Shown piece after piece: positions 7,630-16,121 of a stretch of DNA of 64,000 nt. The stretch's first letter is position 1, and every line of letters begins with the position of its first letter. The DNA lies in contig CAVIJF010000002.1 in NCBI GenBank assembly GCA_963643175.1, forward strand, positions 1 to 64,000, written 5' to 3'. The DNA comes from CAMEON01 sp963643175 (GTDB lineage: Bacteria; Bacillota; Clostridia; Oscillospirales; CAG-272). The notes under the pieces are model-generated. The model was given only the letters and a program-made list of their open reading frames with translations. It ran no database searches and was not told the DNA's origin. Both the position numbers and the translations under genes were made by a program.

Positions 7630-8520
7630 ATGGCGGGAAAAGCAACCGGCAGAGCGCACCCCTTTCTGCCGCCTGCGGCGCGGCGGGTACTGCTGTGCAT
7701 TCTGCTTGCCGCCGTGACGGTGCTGTGCCTGATTCCGGACACCGCCCGTACGGTCGCGCCGGGAACGGCGGAGTTTATCTTCTTTGACGTCGGGCAGGGC
7801 GACGCTTCGCTTATCCGTACCGGGACTGGCTGTGTGCTGATCGATACCGGAACCAATCTCTCGGAGGATGCGCTGGCAGCCTCGCTGGAGCGGCTGGGCG
7901 TTCGGCGGATAGACTGCCTGATTCTGACCCACGCCCACGAGGATCACATCGGCGGTGCCGACCGTATCCTGCGGGATTTCAACGTGCAGGCTGTTATAGC
8001 CCGTGACACCGGTGAAACCGATGCGGCAACCCGGCAGCTCTGGGAAGCAGTCCGGGCAAGCGGCGCGGAGCTGATAACGCCTGCCGGCGTCACGACCTAC
8101 ACCGTGTGCGGGCTGTGGCTGGATGTGGCGGTTCCGTTTGCCGATCCGCAGACCGAGGGCAACGACAACAGTCTGGTTGTCCGGGTGCGCTTCGGCGATA
8201 CAACCTTCCTGTACATGGGCGATGCCGAGGCGGCGACCGAGCAGGTACTGCTTACCCGGTTTGCGGGCGGGGACTTTCTGGATTGCGACGGGCTGAAGCT
8301 GGGACATCACGGTTCGGATTCCTCCTCCGGTACCGCGTTCCTGCGTGCCGTGTCGCCGCGCTATGCCGTTGCGTCCGTCGGTGGCGGGAACAGCTTCGGG
8401 CATCCGCACGGGCGGGTACTTGCGGATCTTGCCGCGCTGGGGTGCGAGTGCCGGCGGACGGACGAGAGCGGAACCGTTGTGCTGGTGTCGGACGGCACGA
8501 CGCTGCGCGCCCGAACGTAA
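7630..8520 (+). CDS. ComEC/Rec2-type MBL-fold hydrolase, membrane-anchored or secreted
   Basis: A 296-residue metallo-beta-lactamase-fold protein with an N-terminal hydrophobic segment (about residues 18-36) that acts as a signal anchor. Metal-binding motifs are FFDVGQGDAS, THAHEDHIGG (HxHxDH), the MGDAE aspartate and KLGHHGSDSS, the set typical of the soluble ComEC/Rec2 C-terminal domain found alone. The ATG at 7630 is chosen because GGAGAGAGGGGG lies just upstream; the earlier in-frame TTG at 7573 falls inside the palindromic repeat. Members are thought to be nucleases or phosphodiesterases; the substrate here is unknown. Confidence 0.87.
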   Translation: MAGKATGRAHPFLPPAARRVLLCILLAAVTVLCLIPDTARTVAPGTAEFIFFDVGQGDASLIRTGTGCVLIDTGTNLSEDALAASLERLGVRRIDCLILTHAHEDHIGGADRILRDFNVQAVIARDTGETDAATRQLWEAVRASGAELITPAGVTTYTVCGLWLDVAVPFADPQTEGNDNSLVVRVRFGDTTFLYMGDAEAATEQVLLTRFAGGDFLDCDGLKLGHHGSDSSSGTAFLRAVSPRYAVASVGGGNSFGHPHGRVLADLAALGCECRRTDESGTVVLVSDGTTLRART

Positions 8521-8662
8521 TTTTCACGGGACGTCACACTCTTGTCATTTTCCCCACACGGTTTTGACCTCTTCCGTTGGCTGTTCCGTCCGGAATGCCG
8601 CAAAAAATAAGACGAAATTGTAAATAATGACTTTTTTATTGCCCAAAGCACCAAAAACAGGC

Positions 8663-8691
8663 TTGACAAATTGTCTATTATGTGGTATAGT
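8663..8691 (+). promoter_or_regulatory. Sigma-70 type promoter for rsmE
   Basis: TTGACA (8663-8668), 17 bases, TATAGT (8686-8691). It drives rsmE, whose ATG is about 105 bases downstream. The segment 8521-8662 holds no gene that I can support. Confidence 0.85.
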
Positions 8692-8796
8692 AGGTGCGAA
8701 GAAATTCTGAACCCGTCGGAAACGGCTGTCAGGATGAACAAACGCCGGATGCGCGGTTCTCCGTGTGCCCGGTATGACCGGAAGGGAGATGCGCGG

Positions 8797-9543
8797 ATGC
8801 CCCATTTTTTTGTGGATACGGCTGCCGTGCAAGGCTCCGGGATTGTCCTGACGGGTGAGAATGCCCATCACGCCGCCTATGCCCTGCGGCTGGCGGTCGG
8901 GGATAGCGTCACCGTATCCGACCAGCACACGGTGTATGACTGCGTGCTGACGCATTTCGGGGACGGCGAGGTGACGGCAGACATCCGCGCGGCGCGTCCG
9001 GCGGATGCCGAACCGCCTTACCGGGCGGTGCTATTTCAGGCGCTTCCGAAGGGGGACAAGCTGGATACCGTCATTCAAAAAGCGGTCGAGTGCGGCGTGG
9101 CGGAGATAGTTCCGTTCGAGAGCAGCCGGTGCATCATGCGCACCAAGCCGGATACCGAGCCGCGCAAGACACAGCGCCGGGCACGCATCGCGGAGGAGGC
9201 GGCGAAGCAGAGCCGCCGTGGTCTGATTCCGACCGTTCTGCCGACCGTGACCGACTATGCAGCCGTTCTGCGTCAGGCGGCGGCGTGTGACCTTGCCCTG
9301 TTCTGCTATGAAGGGGAGGGAACGCAGTCCCTGCGCACCGTGCTGGACGGTTTCGCTTTGCCGGAAAACCGCATTCCGACGGTGGCAATCGTCGTCGGCA
9401 GTGAGGGCGGATTCTCGCCGGAGGAGGCGGATGCCGCATCGGACGCCGGGCTGTGCCTGTGCGGGCTGGGACGTCGCATCCTGCGGACGGAAACCGCGTC
9501 GGGCTTCGTGCTGAGCTGTCTTGCCTACCGTTTTGAACTGTAA
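8797..9543 (+). CDS. rsmE: 16S rRNA (uracil-1498-N3)-methyltransferase
   Basis: RsmE methylates N3 of U1498 in helix 44 of 16S rRNA using S-adenosylmethionine. The protein is 248 residues, the usual size. It has an N-terminal PUA-like part (MPHFFVDTAAV), then a SPOUT domain with KLDTVIQKAVECGVAEIVPF, the SAM-knot motif VGSEGGFSPEEA (about 205) and the C-terminal LGRRILRTETA. The ATG at 8797 has GAAGGGAG upstream and fits the family start; the in-frame extension to 8671 overlaps the promoter. It is transcribed alone and followed by cdaR. Confidence 0.95.
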   Translation: MPHFFVDTAAVQGSGIVLTGENAHHAAYALRLAVGDSVTVSDQHTVYDCVLTHFGDGEVTADIRAARPADAEPPYRAVLFQALPKGDKLDTVIQKAVECGVAEIVPFESSRCIMRTKPDTEPRKTQRRARIAEEAAKQSRRGLIPTVLPTVTDYAAVLRQAAACDLALFCYEGEGTQSLRTVLDGFALPENRIPTVAIVVGSEGGFSPEEADAASDAGLCLCGLGRRILRTETASGFVLSCLAYRFEL

Positions 9544-9717
9544 GGGGTTCGCCGCGCAATCCACGGTTCCCGGAATCCCGTTCTGGTCTTTTCCCGCCGG
9601 GGGCGGTCGTTTATACAGGTGCTGCCGTACGGGTGCAGGCAATGTTCCGTCAGGGCTTTGACTGCGCGTGCGCGGTGCCGCAAAAAAGCTGCAAGGAAAA
9701 AGAGAGGTAAAAAAATC

Positions 9718-10809
9718 ATGTCAAACAGGTTGTTTCAGAGTGTCATCCATCAGATGAAGGACGCCGTAGGCGGCAGAATCATCGGCGTAATCGACGAAAC
9801 CGGCGTGATTATCGCCTGTTCCGAGCTGGTCAAGATCGGGGAGGTTCGTCAGAGCATCCGGGATGAGATGGCGTATTCCGCTGACATGATTGTGACCGGC
9901 GGTTGCACCTACCGCCCCCTGACCAACGGAACCAAGCGCGAGTATATCACCTTTGTGGAGGGTGAGGACGCCGAGGCGGATATGATTTCCCGCCTGCTTA
10001 CCGTCTCCCTGTCCAACATCAAGAACCTGTACGACGAAAAGTACGACAAGGGCTCTTTCATCAAGAACGTCGTGCTGGACAACATCCTGCCCTCCGACAT
10101 TTATATCAAGTCCAAGGAACTGCATTTCAACGCCGAGGAGTGCCGCGTGGTGTTCCTCATCAAGTTCTTCGGCAAGACGGACATGATGCCCTATGAGATG
10201 GTGCAGAATATGTTCCCGGATCGCACGCGCGACTATGTTATCAGCGTGTCCGAGCATGATGTGGTGCTGGTGAAGGAGGTCAAGCCTGGTACGGAGACCG
10301 CCGAGATGGAGAAGGTTGCCGTAAACATTGCCGATACGCTGTCCTCCGAGTTCTATACCAAGGCTTCCATCGGTGTTTCCACGGTCGTGGAGAACATCAA
10401 GGATCTGGGACGTGCCTACAAGGAGGCGCAGATTGCGCTGGATGTCGGAAAGGTCTTTGAGACCGACAAGAACGTCATCTCTTACGAGAACCTCGGCATC
10501 GGACGGCTGATTTACCAGCTGCCCACCACGCTGTGCGAGATGTTCCTGCAGGAAGTGTTCAAGAAGGGCAGTCTGGAGTCGCTGGACCGTGAGACGCTGA
10601 TGACCATTCAGTGCTTCTTTGAGAATAACCTCAACGTGTCCGAGACGTCCCGCAAGCTGTTTGTCCACCGCAACACGCTGGTCTACCGGCTGGAGAAAAT
10701 CCGCAAGCTGACCGGACTGGATCTGCGCGAGTTTGAGCACGCCATCACCTTCAAGGTGGCGCTCATGGTCAAGAAGTACCTGAATTCCAAGAATCCCGCG
10801 AAGTCCTGA
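9718..10809 (+). CDS. CdaR/PucR-type transcriptional regulator
   Basis: A 363-residue regulator. The N-terminal ~130 residues match the putative sugar-diacid recognition domain (VIHQMKDAVGGRIIGVIDETG). The middle is a GGDEF-like PucR segment, and the C-terminal ~60 residues are the HTH_30 domain (FFENNLNVSETSRKLFVHRN, then TLVYRLEKIRKLTGLDLREF). AGAGAGG precedes the ATG; an in-frame extension back to 9619 is not protein-like. CdaR homologues respond to diacids such as glycerate or glucarate, but no target genes lie next to it, so the effector is unknown. Two terminators separate it from the convergent ATPase gene. Confidence 0.9.
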   Translation: MSNRLFQSVIHQMKDAVGGRIIGVIDETGVIIACSELVKIGEVRQSIRDEMAYSADMIVTGGCTYRPLTNGTKREYITFVEGEDAEADMISRLLTVSLSNIKNLYDEKYDKGSFIKNVVLDNILPSDIYIKSKELHFNAEECRVVFLIKFFGKTDMMPYEMVQNMFPDRTRDYVISVSEHDVVLVKEVKPGTETAEMEKVAVNIADTLSSEFYTKASIGVSTVVENIKDLGRAYKEAQIALDVGKVFETDKNVISYENLGIGRLIYQLPTTLCEMFLQEVFKKGSLESLDRETLMTIQCFFENNLNVSETSRKLFVHRNTLVYRLEKIRKLTGLDLREFEHAITFKVALMVKKYLNSKNPAKS

Positions 10810-10875
10810 CGCCGGCAGCAGCCGCATACGGACGCGGTTCCCGAAGAAAAAACAGGCGCTGCCTGTGCATACAGT

Positions 10876-10918
10876 ACAGCAAAAAGTCCCTGCCCGTGCG
10901 GCAAGGACTTTTTGCTGT
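10876..10918 (+). terminator. Intrinsic terminator after cdaR
   Basis: Perfect 14-base arms ACAGCAAAAAGTCC (10876-10889) and GGACTTTTTGCTGT (10905-10918). The A- and T-rich arms let it act in both directions. Confidence 0.8.
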
Positions 10919-10976
10919 CGCCGCGTGTGCTGTCCGCACAGCGGCAGGCACGGTCACCGGCGGGGGCGGGGTGCCC

Positions 10977-11017
10977 GTCAAAAAGCGGCCCCCCGCAGAG
11001 GGGTGCCGCTTTTTGAC
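10977..11017 (-). terminator. Intrinsic terminator after the P-type ATPase gene
   Basis: Arms GTCAAAAAGCGGC and GCCGCTTTTTGAC with a GC-rich loop, about 25 bases past the ATPase stop codon. Probably bidirectional. Confidence 0.75.
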
Positions 11018-11043
11018 CGCGGGGACGGATATTCGGGTATCGC

Positions 11044-13752
11044 TTATCTGCCCGTCCGCTTTTTCTGTGCCAGACGGTAGAACAGCTTGCACAGCTCGAC
11101 GACGGGAATCACCGAGATGGCGAGCGCCAGCGCAATGCCGTATTCGGGAAGGTTCAGTTCGGCAAGGCTGAATGCCTCGGCAAGGAACGGAATCTCAATA
11201 ACGGCAGTGGTCAGCAGCAGCGACAGCGCTCCGGCGCCCCAGAGCCACTTGTTCTGCGACCTGAGGGTAAAGACCGACCCGTGCAGGGAGCGCATATTGA
11301 AGGAGTGGAAGATTTCTCCCATGGAGAGCGTCAGGAACGCCATGGAGTACCCCAGCATCTGGGCGCTGTATTCGCCTGCGGCAATGGCAGCCGCGTGGTG
11401 CATATCCGCCAGTACATACCGCCCGATGCAGTAGGAAACCAGCGTGATGACCGTCATATATACGCCCTGATAAGCGACCGCTACGCCCATGCCGCCCGCA
11501 AAAATTCCCTCTTTGGGGTCGCGCGGCGCCTTCTTCATGACGTCCGCCTCCGGCTTTTCCAGTCCCAGAGACAGGGCAGGGAAGCAGTCGGTAATCAGGT
11601 TGATCCAGAGCAGATGGACGGGCAGGAACACGGTGAAATCTTCCCCGATGAAAATGCCGATCATGGTTGCGAAGAAGATGGTCAGCACCTCGGACAGGTT
11701 GGAGGCAAGCAGGAACTGGATTGCCTTGCGGATGTTGTCGTAGATGCGGCGTCCCTCGGCGGCGGCGGACACGATGGAGGCGAAGTTGTCGTCTGCCAGA
11801 ATCATGTCGGCAACGTTCTTGGTTACGTCAGTACCCGTGATGCCCATGCCGACGCCGATGTCGGCGTTCTTGATGGAAGGCGCGTCATTCACGCCGTCGC
11901 CCGTCATGGCAGTCACCTTGCCCAGCTTGCGCCACGCATTGACAATGCGCGTCTTATGTTCCGGCTGAACGCGGGCGTATACGGAGTACTTCTCCACGTC
12001 CGTGGCAAACCGTTCGTCGCTGATTTTGTCCAGCTCGGCGCCGGTAATCGCCTGCGATGCATCGGTGATGATGCCCAGCTCCTTGGCGATGGCAACGGCG
12101 GTATCCCGGTGGTCGCCGGTAATCATGATGGGACGGATGCCCGCCTGCCGGCACTCCTCAATGGCAGCCTTGACCTCGGGGCGGACGGGGTCTATCATGC
12201 CGACCAGCCCGACGAAGCACATACCGCACTCCACCGCGTCGGATTCATATACGGCAGGCGGAGCGGACAGCGGCTTCTGCGCCACGGCAAGTACGCGCAG
12301 TGCGCGATCCGCCATGCCCTTGTTGGCAGCAAGCAGGCGGTCGCGTCCCGCCTCGGTCAGCGGCACTGCGGCGCCGCCCGCCAGCACGGTGGTGCAGCGC
12401 TTGAGAATCTCGTCCGGGGCGCCCTTGGTGAATTGGATATAGCTTCCGTCCGGCGCCTGATGAACGGTGGTCATCATCTTTCTGCCGGAGTCAAAGGGAA
12501 TCTCTCCCACCCGGGGCAGCTTCTTCTTTTCGGCGTTCTTGTCCAGCCCCAGTTTTGCGGCGTAGTTGACCAGCGCGCACTCGGTCGGCTCACCGACGGC
12601 ACTGCCAGCCTCGGAATCAAATTCCGCATCGGAGCACAGCGACATGGCGTTTGCCAGCAGAGCCTCGTCCTCGCCCGTGTGGTCCACGACCGTCATTTTG
12701 TTCTGCGTCAGTGTGCCGGTCTTGTCGGAGCAGATAATCTGCGTGCAGCCCAGCGTTTCTACGGCGGTCAGCTTGCGGATGATGGCGTTCTTTTTGGACA
12801 TATTGGTCACGCCGATGGACAGTACGATGGTCACAACGGTGGACAATCCCTCGGGGATGGCGGCAACCGCCAGCGAAACGGCAATCATGAAGGTGTTCAG
12901 GATGGTTTCCGGCAGGTTGTCACTTCCGTTCGTAATCAGCGAGCCGGCAAGGTTGACCGCGAAAATCACCACGCAGATGCCCACCACCAGATAGGTCAGG
13001 ATGCGGCTGAGCTGGCTCAGCTTGATTTGCAGAGGCGTTTTGCCTTCCTCCGCCTGCGACAGCGCGGTGGCGATTTTGCCCATCTCGGTGTCCATGCCGG
13101 TTGCCACGATGACTGCCTTGCCGCGTCCGTAGACCACGGTGGAGCCCATGAATACCATGTTGACACGGTCGCCGAGCGGTACGTCGCCGTTCTCCCCTGC
13201 GGACAGGGCATCGGCGGTTTTGAGAACCGGCACGGATTCGCCCGTCAGGGCGGCTTCCTCAATCTTCATGCTGGCGCATTCCAGAATGCGCGCGTCGGCG
13301 GGTACGGCGTCGCCCGCCTCCAGAATGATGATGTCGCCGACAACGAGATCCTCGCTGTGCACGGTCACCTGTTTGCCGTCACGCAGCACCTTGGAGGTGG
13401 CGGCGGACATTTCCTGCAGGGCGGCAATCGCTTCCTCCGCTTTGGATTCCTGCACAACGCCCAGCACGGCGTTGATGACAACGACTGTCATGATGATGAC
13501 GACATCGGAGGGGAAACTCCCCTCATAGACAGCCAGCACAGCCGAAATACCGGCGGCAACCAGCAGGATAATCGTCATGGGTTCAATGAGCTGCTTCAGA
13601 AAGCGGAGAATGACCGACTCACGCTTGCCTTCTGCCAACTTGTTTTTGCCGTTTTTCTCCAGACGTGCGCCGGCTTCGGCGGCGGTCAGACCGCCGGCAG
13701 ATGAACCGGTTCCGTTCAGAACGGCATCGGTGGTTTGCAGGTACTCCTTCAT
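11044..13752 (-). CDS. Type-II P-type ATPase, likely Ca2+/Mn2+ exporter
   Basis: A 902-residue P2-type cation pump of the SERCA/PMCA-like bacterial group. Visible parts: cation-ATPase N-terminal region, TM1-2 (about 55-100), actuator motif TGES (170-173), TM4 ion-site motif AAIPEGLS (298-304), phosphorylation site DKTGTLT (Asp343), hinge TGDGVNDAPS, and a C-terminal group of helices. The start at 13752 has AGGAG upstream (minus strand); the 39-codon extension overlaps the candidate riboswitch and is not used. Its leader carries a candidate yybP-ykoY manganese riboswitch with a terminator. This points to Mn2+ (or Ca2+/Mn2+) export rather than Ca2+ alone (inference). Confidence 0.93.
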   Translation of the reverse strand: MKEYLQTTDAVLNGTGSSAGGLTAAEAGARLEKNGKNKLAEGKRESVILRFLKQLIEPMTIILLVAAGISAVLAVYEGSFPSDVVIIMTVVVINAVLGVVQESKAEEAIAALQEMSAATSKVLRDGKQVTVHSEDLVVGDIIILEAGDAVPADARILECASMKIEEAALTGESVPVLKTADALSAGENGDVPLGDRVNMVFMGSTVVYGRGKAVIVATGMDTEMGKIATALSQAEEGKTPLQIKLSQLSRILTYLVVGICVVIFAVNLAGSLITNGSDNLPETILNTFMIAVSLAVAAIPEGLSTVVTIVLSIGVTNMSKKNAIIRKLTAVETLGCTQIICSDKTGTLTQNKMTVVDHTGEDEALLANAMSLCSDAEFDSEAGSAVGEPTECALVNYAAKLGLDKNAEKKKLPRVGEIPFDSGRKMMTTVHQAPDGSYIQFTKGAPDEILKRCTTVLAGGAAVPLTEAGRDRLLAANKGMADRALRVLAVAQKPLSAPPAVYESDAVECGMCFVGLVGMIDPVRPEVKAAIEECRQAGIRPIMITGDHRDTAVAIAKELGIITDASQAITGAELDKISDERFATDVEKYSVYARVQPEHKTRIVNAWRKLGKVTAMTGDGVNDAPSIKNADIGVGMGITGTDVTKNVADMILADDNFASIVSAAAEGRRIYDNIRKAIQFLLASNLSEVLTIFFATMIGIFIGEDFTVFLPVHLLWINLITDCFPALSLGLEKPEADVMKKAPRDPKEGIFAGGMGVAVAYQGVYMTVITLVSYCIGRYVLADMHHAAAIAAGEYSAQMLGYSMAFLTLSMGEIFHSFNMRSLHGSVFTLRSQNKWLWGAGALSLLLTTAVIEIPFLAEAFSLAELNLPEYGIALALAISVIPVVELCKLFYRLAQKKRTGR

Positions 13753-13844
13753 ACTGTTGCTCCTCGTTCTTTCCGATACGGTGATTTTGGGGGCTGGGGG
13801 AACGGCACTGTGCAGGCTGCGCAGGCAATCTCCGGACGCCAAAA

Positions 13845-13971
13845 GAGACTTATCTGCCATTTTAAGCATGGCAGATAAGTCTCACCGTTTCAAGCGCCGC
13901 CAGACAGAGCACAGGCTCGGTCAGGATGTTGGCAGGCACTGCACTGCGATGTGCCGATTACTCCCCTATCT
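13845..13971 (-). ncRNA. Candidate yybP-ykoY (Mn2+) riboswitch with expression platform
   Basis: On the minus strand the leader begins AGATAGGGGAGTA and, about 85 bases later, reads GGTGAGACTTATCT. The 5' AGATAGG pairs with the 3' CTTATCT as a 7-bp P1 (13965-13971 with 13873-13879). GGGGAGUA and GUGAGAC next to P1, and GCCAACAUCCUGAC in the P3 loop region, match the yybP-ykoY consensus as I know it. The 3' P1 strand is also the first arm of a perfect 16-bp hairpin (13868-13883 with 13845-13860) followed by TTTT. Ligand-bound aptamer would therefore prevent termination. The downstream gene is a P-type ATPase, a known target class (YoaB). A covariance-model search was not possible here. Confidence 0.75.
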
Positions 13972-13975
13972 TTTA

Positions 13976-14035
13976 AGGCTTCACCGCGCAATTCCGACTG
14001 CGCAATTGCACCATCGGAATTGCGCAGTGAAACCT
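13976..14035. repeat. Dispersed palindromic repeat, copy B
   Basis: Same element as 7543-7602. The left arm (13976-13997) is identical, the centre is identical, and the right arm (14014-14035) has two changes. It lies between the -10 of the ATPase promoter and the candidate riboswitch, so it is expected to be transcribed as a 5' hairpin. Confidence 0.9.
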
Positions 14036-14042
14036 TAAGCGT

Positions 14043-14071
14043 ATTCTACCATATTCGGATTGGATTGTCAA
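14043..14071 (-). promoter_or_regulatory. Sigma-70 type promoter of the P-type ATPase gene
   Basis: Read on the minus strand: TTGACA (14066-14071), 17-base spacer, TAGAAT (14043-14048). The start site would fall near 14036, at the outer edge of palindrome copy B, giving a leader of about 285 bases. Confidence 0.85.
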
Positions 14072-14114
14072 GGGGTTTCCCGAAAATAATCGCGGCGGCA
14101 CACCGGAATAAACC

Positions 14115-14150
14115 GGCGCTTTCCGGGGAGCCTGCCCCCCGGAAAGCGCC
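14115..14150 (-). terminator. Intrinsic terminator after glyS
   Basis: Perfect 14-base arms (14115-14128, 14137-14150) with an 8-base loop, just past the glyS stop on the minus strand. The following tail is only modestly T-rich. Confidence 0.65.
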
Positions 14151-14155
14151 CTGTA

Positions 14156-15565
14156 TCAGAATTCGATTACCTTTTCGATGTACGCCTTCAGCTCGCCGAC
14201 AGGCAGACGCACCTGCTGCATACTGTCGCGGTCGCGGACGGTCACGCAGCCGTCCGTCTCCGAATCAAAGTCGTAGGTGATGCACAGCGGCGTACCGATT
14301 TCGTCCTGGCGGCGGTAACGCTTGCCGATGGAACCGGTTTCGTCAAAGTCCACATTGAAGTATTTGGACAGTTCGGTGTAAATCTCCGCCGCCTTGTCCG
14401 AGAGCTTCTTGGACAGCGGCAGGACAGCGGCTTTGACGGGAGCCAGCGCCGGGTGCAGGTGCAGGACAACACGGATGTCGTTCTTTTCCGGATCGACGAC
14501 CTCCTCGTCGTAGGCATCGCAGAGCACGGCAAGCACACTGCGCTCCACGCCGAGGGAAGGCTCGATGACGTAGGGGATGTACTCCACCATGTCCTTGCCT
14601 TCGCCCTCGCGGTAGACCATTTTCTCGCCGGAGGTGTTCTGATGCTGCGTGAGGTCGTAATCGGTGCGGTCCGCAACGCCCCACAGCTCACCCCAGCCGA
14701 ACGGAAACAGGAACTCAAAGTCCGTGGTCGCCTTGGAGTAGAAGCACAGCTCCTCCGGATCGTGGTCGCGCAGGCGCAGGTTTTCGTCCTTCAGACCAAT
14801 GGACAGCAGCCAGTTGTGGCAGAAGCTGCGCCAGTACTGAAACCACTCAAGGTCGGTGCCGGGCTTGCAGAAGAATTCAAGCTCCATCTGCTCAAACTCT
14901 CGCACGCGGAAAATGAAGTTGCCGGGGGTAATCTCGTTCCGGAAGCTCTTGCCGATCTGACCGATACCGAACGGCAGTTTTTTGCGCGTGGTGCGCTGTA
15001 CGTTATTGAAGTTGACGAAAATACCCTGCGCGGTTTCGGGGCGGAGGTACACCGTGTTTTTGGCATCCTCTGTCACGCCCTGGAAGGTCTTGAACATCAG
15101 GTTGAACTGGCGGATGTCCGTAAAGTTATGCTTGCCGCAGGTCGGGCACGGGATGTTGTGCTCCTCCACGAAGTCCTTCATTTCGGTCTGCGAGAAGGCG
15201 TCGATGGGCTTGGGGAGAGCGAAGCCGGTCTCCGCGCACCAGTCCTCGATTACCTTGTCTGCGCGGAAACGCTCGTGGCATTCGCGGCAGTCCATCAGGG
15301 GATCCGAGAATCCGCCTAGGTGACCGGACGCCACCCATGTCTGCGGGTTCATGAGAATCGCGGCGTCCAGTCCGACGTTGTAGGGATTCTCCTGCACGAA
15401 TTTTTTCCACCATGCGCGCTTGACGTTGTTTTTCAGTTCCACGCCGAGGGGACCGTAGTCCCATGTGTTGGCAAGTCCGCCGTATATTTCCGAACCGGGG
15501 AAGATGAAGCCCCGCGTCTTGCACAGCGCGACGATCTTGTCCATTGTCTTAGCCGTATTGTCCAT
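14156..15565 (-). CDS. glyQS: Glycyl-tRNA synthetase, single-chain type
   Basis: Class II alpha2 glycyl-tRNA synthetase, 469 residues, which charges tRNA-Gly. The N-terminus MDKIVALCKTRGFIFPGSEI is family-typical. Cysteines in MDCRECHERF and CPTCGKHNF suggest a structural metal site. Class II motif 2 lies around FRNEITPGNFIFRVREFEQ and motif 3 near GVERSVLAVL. The C-terminal anticodon-binding domain contains VDFDETGSIGKRYRRQDEIG. The ATG at 15565 fits family N-termini; an in-frame TTG at 15574 is better spaced from GGAAAGG, so the start is uncertain by three codons. The leader is only ~50 bases, with no room for a T-box. Confidence 0.96.
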   Translation of the reverse strand: MDNTAKTMDKIVALCKTRGFIFPGSEIYGGLANTWDYGPLGVELKNNVKRAWWKKFVQENPYNVGLDAAILMNPQTWVASGHLGGFSDPLMDCRECHERFRADKVIEDWCAETGFALPKPIDAFSQTEMKDFVEEHNIPCPTCGKHNFTDIRQFNLMFKTFQGVTEDAKNTVYLRPETAQGIFVNFNNVQRTTRKKLPFGIGQIGKSFRNEITPGNFIFRVREFEQMELEFFCKPGTDLEWFQYWRSFCHNWLLSIGLKDENLRLRDHDPEELCFYSKATTDFEFLFPFGWGELWGVADRTDYDLTQHQNTSGEKMVYREGEGKDMVEYIPYVIEPSLGVERSVLAVLCDAYDEEVVDPEKNDIRVVLHLHPALAPVKAAVLPLSKKLSDKAAEIYTELSKYFNVDFDETGSIGKRYRRQDEIGTPLCITYDFDSETDGCVTVRDRDSMQQVRLPVGELKAYIEKVIEF

Positions 15566-15624
15566 TTGAATCAACCAACCTTTCCGGGCGGCGACTGGCT
15601 GCCGCCGCCTTTTTTAATAGCGTA

Positions 15625-15653
15625 ATTGTAGCATATATGCCGGGTTTTGTCAA
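15625..15653 (-). promoter_or_regulatory. Sigma-70 type promoter of glyS
   Basis: Minus strand: TTGACA (15648-15653), 17 bases, TACAAT (15625-15630) with a TG two bases before the -10. Confidence 0.85.
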
Positions 15654-15799
15654 GGGAATTTTCGTAGAGCAATGAGGAAACAGCGGCGGCTGTGCCGGGG
15701 TTCCGGTTTGCTCTGCCGCGTATGGCGGTTTTGGGCGTCGTTGTCCCCGGAGTTGTCGGTTCGATCTGTCCCTGCGTAAGTCTTTTCCCCCTTCCCCCG

Positions 15800-15863
15800 C
15801 CCCCTTCCCCGCTGGGGAAGGGGGGAGACTTTAGCTTTTTTGCCGGGGGCTGTCGCCCCCGGC
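15800..15863. repeat. Two-hairpin GC-rich dispersed element, copy 1
   Basis: Hairpin one is CCCCCTTCCCC-GCT-GGGGAAGGGGG (15800-15824). After a short T-rich spacer, hairpin two is GCCGGGGGC-TGTC-GCCCCCGGC (15842-15863). A closely similar arrangement occurs at 44934-45000, where the first hairpin has the same arms. The rest of 15654-16038 has further short inverted repeats (around GAACCCG and CGGGTT) but no gene. Confidence 0.7.
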
Positions 15864-16038
15864 ATCCCCACTTCTGAACCCGCTCGGAACGGCGTACCGA
15901 AAAGTTTGCGGTTCCCTCAAACTCGTGCCGGGATCGGAACGGGTTTCCGTTACCTTCCGGGGTACCGGAGATGGCGCTCTCTCGTACCAAAATGTTTTTT
16001 CAAAGGGTTTCCACCCGGGATAAATCCCTGCCCCCGGC

Positions 16039-16067
16039 TTGACAAGCCGTGGGTTTTGTGGTACCAT
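16039..16067 (+). promoter_or_regulatory. Sigma-70 type promoter of the second GH78-like gene
   Basis: TTGACA (16039-16044), 17 bases, TACCAT (16062-16067), 55 bases before the ATG. Confidence 0.75.
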
Positions 16068-16121
16068 GTGGGCATACTCAGGCGCGGATGTATTCCCACG
16101 CCTGCTTCGGGAGGAAACCGT

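Noticed and set aside
11281..13704. 807-codon plus-strand ORF opposite the P-type ATPase
   Set aside because: Antisense shadow of a clear ATPase; Gly/His/Arg-rich, no recognisable domain.
15566..15653. T-box leader for glyS
   Set aside because: Only about 50 bases separate the promoter from the start, and no T-box sequence or terminator is present.
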